NCBI GenBank assembly: GCA_023614405.1
Contig: JAJUPC010000225.1
Span: 434,001-498,000 of the forward strand
DNA from: Avena insularis
Taxonomy: Eukaryota > Streptophyta > Magnoliopsida > Poales > Poaceae
Reading direction: 5' to 3'
DNA length: 64,000 nucleotides
In this document: positions 56,761 to 64,000 of the stretch, in pieces
Layout of the letters: each line of letters starts with the position of its first letter
Position numbering within the stretch: position 1 is the stretch's first letter
The notes under the pieces: generated by a model
The model's input: the letters and a program-made list of their open reading frames with translations, nothing else
What the model was told of the DNA's origin: nothing
Database searches by the model: none
Program-made: the position numbers and the translations under genes

Positions 56761-58341
56761 GAAGGTTTATGCCAATGGATTGACAATTGGTGAATTGCAC
56801 GAGGATTTGTGCAAGCAATTCAAGGACCTCAGGCGGAAGTAGTGTCTGAAGGATACTTGGCAACAATGGAAGTCCAACCAACGCTTCTGAGACAGGATCA
56901 TAAAGGCTCAGATAGGAGACAAGGAAATAGAGGAGATAAAGGAAAAGATGAAGGAGAATCGGGAAACGAATATTCGCGAGGATGAGCATGGCACCTTGTG
57001 GTATGGAGATCGTTTGTGTGCCCACGACCGGAGATAAGGGAGTTGATTCTGGGAGGCTCATAACTCGCCATACTCCATACATCCGGGCAACACAAAGATG
57101 TATATGGATTTGAAGAGCAGATTTTGGTGGAACAACATGAAGGGAGATATCGCCAAGCATATTGCCCTATGTGATGTGTGCAGCCGAGTGAAGGCGGAAC
57201 ACCAGAAGCCAGCAGGACTGCTACAGCCATTGCCTGTGCCGGATTGTAAGTGGGATAGAGTGGGAATGGACTTTATCGCATGATTGCCCAGGACCAGGTC
57301 AGGATATGACTCTATTTGGGGTGTGGTCGATCATTTGACCAAGGTAGCCCACTTTATACCGGTGAAGACGACCTATACGAGTGCAAAGTTGGCCAAGATT
57401 TATATGGACAGGATTGTGTGCCTACATGGAGTTCCCAAGAGTATAGTATCTGATAGAGGCACCCAATTTACCTCACACTTCTGGCGCCAGCTGCACGAGT
57501 CACTTGGTACTAGGTTGGAGTTTAGTACAGCGTTTCACCTGGTGATGGACGGATGAGAGAGGGTGAATCAGATTTTGGAGGACATGCTGAGAGCTTGCGC
57601 CTTGGCTCATGGTTCTAGTTGGGATGAGAATTTTGCCATATGCTGAGTTTTCCTACAACAACAGCTATCAAACCAGCATCAAGACGTCACCGTTCGATGT
57701 GCTATATGGGAAATGGTGCCGGACTCCGTTGCTATGGGATGGGGTAGGAGAATGTCAGTTGTTTGGGCCTGATTTGATCAAGGATGCTGAGGAGAAGGTC
57801 GCCTTGATTAGGGACGAGTGAAGGTAGCACAATCAAAGCGGAAGAGCTACGGCGTAAGCGCAAGGAAGTGGTGTATGAGATAGGTGATAGAGCATACCTC
57901 GGTGTCGCCACTTCGTGGAATCAAGAGATTTGGAATTAAGGGTAAGCGGCACCTCGATTTATTGGACCGTGTCGGGTCTTAACGCAAAGGAGAAGTTGCT
58001 TATCGGTTGGAGTTGCGGAAGCCTTGTCCGCTGTTCACAATGTGTTCCACGTATCCCAGCTGAAGAAGTGCCATCTGGAGATGGCGGATACACCATTAAG
58101 AGACACTGTACCGCTAGAGGAGGTTCAGCTTGAGAACGACTTGACCTATGAGGAGAAACCGGTCAAGATTCTAGAGACAGCAGAGAGGATTACCCGTACC
58201 AAGACGATCAGGTTTTGCAAGGTGCAGTGGAGCCACCACACTGAAGAGGAAGCCACTTGGGAGCATGAGGATGACATCCGAGAGGACTACCCACACCTAT
58301 TTGCTAGCCGCGCCGAATCTCGAGGACGAGATTCATCTTAA
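56761..58341 (+). pseudogene. pol: Integrase and chromodomain of element E
   Basis: Zinc domain: YMDLKSRFWWNNMKGDIAKH, CDVCSRVKAEHQKPAGLLQP (57098-57240). Core: GMDFIAGLPRTRSGYDSIW, IVSDRGTQFTSHFW, then a degraded DGQTE box (57545-57560), ILEDMLRACALAHGSSW and AEFSYNNSYQTSI. Chromodomain at about 58130-58310: YEEKPVKILETAERI, RFCKVQWSHHTEEEATWEHE, the form found in Tekay/Del elements, proposed in the literature to direct integration to marked chromatin. The stop TAA at 58339-58341 overlaps the purine tract. Confidence 0.92.
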
Positions 58342-58353
58342 GGGGGTTAGTCT
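58339..58353 (+). promoter_or_regulatory. Polypurine tract of element E
   Basis: TAAGGGGGTTAGTCT just before the 3' LTR. Purine-rich but shorter than usual. Confidence 0.7.
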
Positions 58354-61341
58354 TGTCACATCCCAAATTTTAGATTTGGTCTTGCATATCATTCATGTCA
58401 TTGCATCATGCCTTTCCATGCAAAACCGTCGATTGAAAAGGTTCGGCGAAACGCTATTTTCAAACCCCTATTTTATTTTGCTACGAGGCTCCTGCGGGAG
58501 GCTTTAGTAGGCATAGCGTTGACCACCCTTGTAGCCTAGTGGTTTCGCTCAAACCTTGACCCTAGATTGTTCCCCTCGATTTTACAAAACCGTAGGAGCA
58601 AGGATCGCTAGATTCGGAGCTCGTACAGAAAAGTTGTCGCCGTTTTAGTGAATCGTCGGAAAACGGTCCGAATTTCCGGACCGATTTCCGAGTCCGCGTC
58701 TAACTCTGCGCCGAATCAGTTTAGGACTCGCGCGAGGGGCCCACAAAAGGACCCCACCAGGCCGAGCCGCCGCCCCCTGCCCTCGATAACCGCCCCTCCT
58801 CCTCGATCGCTGCACCCGGCCGCCGCCTCCCCTCGGCTTGCGCGCCGCCGCCACCTGGTCTCGCCGCCGCCACCGTCGCCTCCTTCCGCGCCGATCGCCG
58901 CCAGGTAACGCCGCGCCGCCGCCTTCTCTCTCTCCGCCGCCGCGCGTCACGCCACCCGCGACCAGCCGCCGCCAAGCCGCCCTGCCCCGCGCCATCCCCG
59001 CCGCCTGCAGCCCAGCGCCCCGCGCCCGCCCTCGCCGCCGCCGCAGCGCGCCATACCGCAGCCGCCTGCCCGCCGCCATCGCGCCTAGCCACCAGCGCGT
59101 CGCGCGCGCTTATCCTTTGCGCGCTACCTTGCCGCGCCATTGCATGCGCCGCCGCCGTTTGTGACCACTTTGCCGTGCGTGACACTGCCTTCGCGCCGCG
59201 AGAAACACCGCACATCGCGGAACATCGCCCGCACCATCCGGGACTACGCCGCGCGTTTCGTTCCTGGTTAAATGCAGCCACCGTCAGATTTTAGATCAGC
59301 GGCTCAGATGGTTCGTTGACCAATCAGACCAGGCGTTGACTAGTCAGGCGCGGTCAGTGCCCGATCGGCGAATCGTTGACCAGTCAGAACCACGATTGGT
59401 GGTTAATTTCGTTAATCCTTTTTGTTGACAGATTTTGGTAGAAAATTGTATAATGCATAGAAATTAAACCGCTTTGCCAAAAATTGCAAATAAAATATGT
59501 GTAGATTCAGTGAGTCGTGTAGATTCTCGCTGTACCTTTGGTTCATGCTTTTGCAGCAAGGTTTAGTACAGTTTAATCAAACGAGTTAGTGGCCTTTTCG
59601 GATAATAAATTAGTAGAAAAAGATCCGTAGCTCCAAAATCGCGTATGATATGTCCCTGGATTCAGTGGAACGAGGGTAATCCCATCGTGAATTAAAAAGA
59701 TAGGCTTAAAGTAAAAACTTCTGTAGAAACTGTCTAGTGGCTTTCTGCAGTGTTTTAATTACTCGGGGAGTTTTATAATTCCTTTTTGAGTAATTCTAGT
59801 TGGTACTTTTTCTAATCAGCGATGCCTATGCGGTAGAATTTTCCCAAGATTTTACAAACAGTATACTACTGGTAGTGAATTATTTGAGTTCTAGCTCTAG
59901 TTTTGAGCATTAATTTTGTCTAATAGTTTTTCTAGCGCTAAAACTATTTTCCATGCAATCGATAGTATTATTGAATAGGATGATGTGGTGCAGCTGCAAC
60001 TTAATTCACTTGTTTTGCATGCATTCATGCATTATATTTGTTGCATATGCTTGTGGATTGTTTGTTTATGATTGCAATTGTATCGTGTAGATTGTGGCGA
60101 GTACTGGCAGCTTGTGCGTGTGTGGATTGTTCTTCCGTCCGCTACAACCAAGGCAAGTTGATGCTACTTTGTTCATGATATCGCCCTACTATATTCTATG
60201 CATTGTCTTGTATTTTGTAGATGCATGTGTAGGATGATACTATGGTTATGCTATGTCCTATTATGTGGTAGGGCTTTCATTGTAGATGAACCACCGTTGG
60301 TAGATGTGTAGCCATGCTATGAAGAACAAGGGCTGGGTTACATCATTGATACTTGTTTCTAAAAGTATTGGTTTGTGAAAACTAGAACAACAATCAATGA
60401 ATCTCACAGGTGTGATGGGATTGATAATTTTGGTGGTTTATTGCGGAAAGGCACCCGGGTATCAAGAGAGAATGATTGGTTTCTTTATTGTGTAGCTTAC
60501 GTGTACAACCATGTGCCAATAATGGAATGGGCGGTTGGTTGGACTTAGTAGGTTAATGGTAACTTCGAACCAGCGTATCGAGATGTAGAATTTTGGTAGG
60601 TTGGACGGTCTTGGCGTCGGGATTGAGGTGCTACTTCCGAACAGTCTCTTCTTGGACTTCTCCTATCATCACCCAAAATGAGAGTGATGAGTGAGCTGGG
60701 CTGGCCAAGTCACATGGGTAAAGTGTACTAACCCTGCAGGTGTATAATCTAATCGATTAGCCGTGTCCCGGTTATGGACAAGCGAGTTGCTTGATATTGA
60801 TTCCATGACATGTTTCTCGCTCATTCAAATTTCATAATTGTTTTAATATTGTTGGGTTAACTTAATTGGGATCTTTTCAAAGAAAATCAAAGCTGTTTAT
60901 GAAAGTAGGACAAATGTATTTGCAAATGCAAGCGGACACGACTCCACTTGCCAAATATGCATGTAGATGTTAGCACTATTGTCTCCATTACTAGCTCTAC
61001 TTGCCATACATTCCATGTATTGACCCTTGAGTTCTTTCGTTTCATGTTGCGAGTTATTACGATTGAAATGTCGATATAGGCCACGGTACTCCACTCGGCA
61101 CTTGTTCACTTGTGGGCAATTTGAAGAATGGAGGATTTACTTTATTTATGTTGCTACCTAAATAATTTGAGCTAGCTTTGGACTAAGCTTTTATTGTAAT
61201 AATGGTACTCTGGATCTTCGTTATTCATGATACACGGATATTTACTATATTATTCATCTTACTCTATTGTGGGCCAATGAACCGATCCGAGGATTGGCAT
61301 GTCACATAGAGGCCACGGTCTTTTCAAAACCGGGTGTTACA
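58354..61341 (+). repeat. 3' LTR of element E
   Basis: TGTCACATCCC to ACCGGGTGTTACA. The same layout as the 5' LTR with the CCG-rich block at 58720-59260. Differences are mostly short gaps plus scattered substitutions. Confidence 0.93.
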
Positions 61342-62705
61342 AATGAGTTGAGTTTATTGAATATTTTCCATACATCATTAAATATAAGAAGGGAAAAGAG
61401 AATGTAGTTGTTGATGCTTGTTCTAGGAAAAACATGCTATTAACCAATCTTGATGTTAAAATTCCTGGATTAGAAAAGTATTTGTGCACTTTATGCAACT
61501 GACAATGATTTTGCTAAACCATATCGTTTGTGTGCTCTTAGAAACACATGGGATAAGTATCATATACATGATGGATATTTGTTTCGAGCTAACAAACTAT
61601 GTATTCCAAATAAATCGTTGTTTCTTAGTGTAGGAATCACATGCTGGTGGTTTGATGGGTCATTTTGGCGAGAGAAGACATTGCTCATGCTAGCGGATCA
61701 TTTTTATTGCCCCAAGATGAGGCGTGATGTGTACAGATTTGTGAGCCAATGCATTACAAGACACAAGTCGAAATCCAAATTGAAGCCTCATGGTTTGTAT
61801 ACCCCGCTCTCTGCGCCAACTGCACCATGGGAAGACATTAGTATGGATTTTGTGACAGGTCTACCTAAAACTCAAAGAGGGCATGATTCTATATTTGTGG
61901 TAGTAGATAGATTCTCTAAGATGGCTCATTTTATTGCCTTACAAAAGCGACGATCGTCATGTTGCCTATTTTTCAGCGACATTGTGAGATTACATGGAGT
62001 ATCAAGAACAATTGTTTCTGATCGTGATGTGAAGTTTATGAGATACTTTTGGAAGACCTTATGGGGGACGCTAGGAACGAAGCTAGTATTCAGTATTACT
62101 TGTCATCCCAGACAGATGGTCAGACATAGGTGGTGAATAGAATATTCTCACAGCTATTAAGGACTATGATAAAGAAGAATCTGCGGGAGTGGGAAGATTG
62201 TTTGCCACACGTCGAGTTAGCTTACAATAGGGCAACGCATTCAACCACTCAGCTTTGTCCCTTTGAGGTGGTGTATGGTTTCAAGCCATTGACGCCACTG
62301 GATTTGTTGCCTCTACCATTACATGAGATAATTGATATGGAGGCATCAAGACATGTAGAATATGTGAAGAAGATTCATGAGAAGACTCGAGAGGATATTG
62401 AGAAGAAAGGCAAGAACATTGCTGCTGCAAGAAATCAAGCAAGGAAGGAAGTGTGGTTGAAGCCTGGTGATATGGTTTGGGTACATCTACACAAGGATAG
62501 GTTCCCATTGCTGTGTCAATCCAAGTTGAAGCCACATGGTGCTGGTCCTTACAAGGTGTTAGCCAAGATTAATGATAATGCCTACTCGATTGATATACCT
62601 ATTATTGAATTTGGTGGAGCTAGCAACAGTTTCAATGTTGCTGATTTATCACCATATGATGGAGAAGACCTTGGAGCGTGAAATCGGCGCCTTTTGAAGG
62701 GGAGA
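61342..62705 (+). pseudogene. pol: RNase H end and integrase of element F1
   Basis: Continues 49209: [22 protein letters not shown]. Zinc domain: GLMGHFG-like in the next frame, then RRDVYRFVSQCITRHK, where the second Cys of the pair is Arg. Core: [36 protein letters not shown] (61528-62136). Frameshift and stop near 62125 in the DGQTE box. Tail 62130-62681: NRIFSQLLRTMIKKNLREWED, KPGDMVWVHLHKDRFP, GAGPYKVLAKINDNAYSIDIP, DLSPYDGEDLGA then TGA. Purine tract TTTTGAAGGGGAGA at 62692-62705. Very similar to F2 (26010-27342). Confidence 0.92.
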
Positions 62706-62813
62706 TGATGAGGACATCCCTATACTTACACCTACCCCAATTACTAGTGATGATGTTCCTGCTACTAACAAGGATAAGTCAATGAGATTAGAATTGGACC
62801 AATTACAAAACTT
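62706..62813 (+). repeat. 3' LTR of element F1, first ~108 bases
   Basis: TGATGAGGACATCCC follows the purine tract and matches LTR_F up to GGACCAATTACAA, then switches to unrelated sequence. Confidence 0.88.
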
Positions 62814-64000
62814 GAGGAGATCTTGCTCTTGGTTCTTGAGGTTCTCTAGGTGACAATATGCTAGATCGGACTCCAGCCTCTAAGAGGTGGCCTTTTTCCT
62901 TTTTGTTTGATAGCCTTGGCGACGAGATCATAGACCTGATCCAGAGCCTCATGTGATCTATCTTGCTCTAGTAGAGTCTTGGCGACGGCCATGTTGAGGT
63001 CGGGCGTTGGCATGACTTGCTTTACTTCCTTGTCAATTTAAGGCTTAGCTTGTGTCGGCTTTGTTGGAGCCCATGCCAGATTCGCGTATGCGAGGATCGT
63101 TAACGGCGTGGCGGAGCTTTCTTGTTCTTGTACTTCTTGAGCAGGTTATTGTACTCAGTCTTGATGGCTTTGACCTCCTTGATTTATTTCTCGCCTTTGC
63201 TAGATCTTGATCTAGCTTTGCTCCTTTCTTCGCGATGGCATGCGCCTCCTGCAATAGCTGCTGGCGCTTCTCATCGAGTTGGACAACATTCCGAATATGG
63301 GCCATGCTCATGGGTTCGATGAGCAAGTTGTCGCACATCACTGGATCTGCTAGAGTGATTTGGGCAGCCTCGGGGCGTAGATCTTTGGTGGCAGCAGATT
63401 CGCGGGATTAGCATTCTTTGGGCCCGATGGCTAGTTCTGCGACTCTTGCGGGGATAGCCGGAGGAGGCATAGCCCTTGCCGGAGGATCATCAGTGTTGTC
63501 GGCTGGTCCCTTCTCGATGTCCTGTGGCTTTGGCGAAACTACTCCGGTTTGTTGATCTTCTTCTATCATACTCCTGATAGCGACTAGCACCTGGCGGGAG
63601 GTGATGACCTTGTCGGCGCGCTCCTCGCGATTGATATCCTCCTCCATCTCCTTCCTTATAGGTGTCGAGTTCTTCCGTGTTCGTCGATCTCCTCCGAGTC
63701 CATGTTGATGTCGGCATAGCGCATCGGGATGAAGTTGGAGGGCAGAGCTTCTTTGATGGAGGAGGACAATGATGAGAGCGGGGTCATTAGGCGTGGTGGT
63801 GGTGGCTGCGGTGGCAGTAAGGATCTGAGGTCGACGGGGCCTGCTCATCGGCGATGTAAGCTGTTAACATTTGATGACCATCGATAGAGTGAGGTTCCTA
63901 TGGCATCTTGCCTCCTTAGCATATGCCGAGAAGGGTGCCGCAAGCCCCTAGGCAAGTGGTAGATTGCATCATTGTTGGGATATCCCTCCAAGTCGGCCTT
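62814..64000 (-). pseudogene. Unknown minus-strand ORF region, coiled-coil rich
   Basis: Minus frames 63848-63408 (starts MSRPRRPQILTATAATTTT, then acidic/basic alternation and an Ala/Pro-rich end) and 63341-63045 (LDEKRQQLLQEAHAIAKKGA, KLDQDLAKARNKS), followed near 62950 by LDQVYDLVAKAIKQKGKK in a third frame. Together they suggest one protein of about 350 residues or more with heptad-like helices. No RT, integrase or transposase motif is seen. It resembles the poorly characterised gag-like ORFs of grass retrotransposons, but I cannot assign it. It truncates the LTR of F1. Confidence 0.4.

Larger units (their letters stand above)
49210..61341 (+). mobile_element. Element E: nearly complete Tekay-like gypsy element
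   Basis: LTRs of 3120 and 2988 bases, PBS, pre-gag ORF, gag, protease, RT, RNase H, integrase with chromodomain, purine tract. The flanks are AATGG (49205-49209) and AATGA (61342-61346), and the F1 reading frame continues across the insertion. About 12.1 kb. All coding parts have frameshifts. Confidence 0.95.

Overview
The window looks like grass (Poaceae) intergenic or pericentromeric heterochromatin made almost entirely of nested LTR retrotransposons. I find no convincing host gene, tRNA, rRNA or CRISPR array. The evidence is paired LTRs with TG...CA ends, primer-binding sites complementary to initiator Met-tRNA, purine tracts, 5-bp target duplications, and gag, protease, RT, RNase H and integrase motifs of plant Ty3/gypsy chromoviruses (CRM-like and Tekay/Del-like) plus one Ty1/copia family. 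The genus cannot be fixed from sequence alone. Nearly every reading frame is broken, so most coding entries are pseudogenes. Family letters A to H are mine.

Left block (1-28244). A Tekay-like element D lies on the minus strand (7923-26009). It carries insertions of G (16811-20957, TSD AATAC), C (10838-16214, TSD TGTAG/TGTAA), a solo LTR of family F inside its long LTR (21805-22830, TSD CACAC) and, inside C, a solo LTR of family A (13264-14175, TSD CTACA). D sits inside a CRM-like element F2, whose integrase and 3' LTR occupy 26010-28244. The first 11.6 kb form a huge inverted repeat: D and its LTR_C reappear on the plus strand at 1-3943, and the centre is a run of family-A LTRs separated only by primer-binding-site spacers (3944-7922).

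Middle block (28245-47924). Copia element H (gag fragment on minus, RT/RNase H on plus) is split by CRM-like element B (29858-46002). B has lost its zinc knuckle, protease and RT palm. It is itself split by CRM-like element A (TSD CAAGC, 35453-44615), next to a second copy of the B tail (36364-37657) that marks a rearrangement.

Right block (47925-64000). A CRM-like element F1 (RT and RNase H at 47925-49209, integrase at 61342-62705) is split by a nearly complete 12.1-kb Tekay-like element E (49210-61341, TSD AATGG/AATGA) with 3-kb LTRs, an extra ORF ahead of gag, and a chromodomain. The last 1.2 kb is a minus-strand coiled-coil ORF of unknown, probably transposon, origin.

Relative order of events inferred from nesting: F1 before H before B before A; F1 before E; F2 before D before C, G and the LTR_F solo; C before the LTR_A solo. 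The most interesting signals are the giant palindrome with its PBS-only LTR array, the shared pre-gag ORF of D and E, a peptide encoded inside the LTRs of five families, the gag-less element C with an unknown ORF, and the duplicated B tail. Many copy-to-copy differences are one-base homopolymer indels, so sequencing or assembly error must be excluded before the rearrangements are believed.
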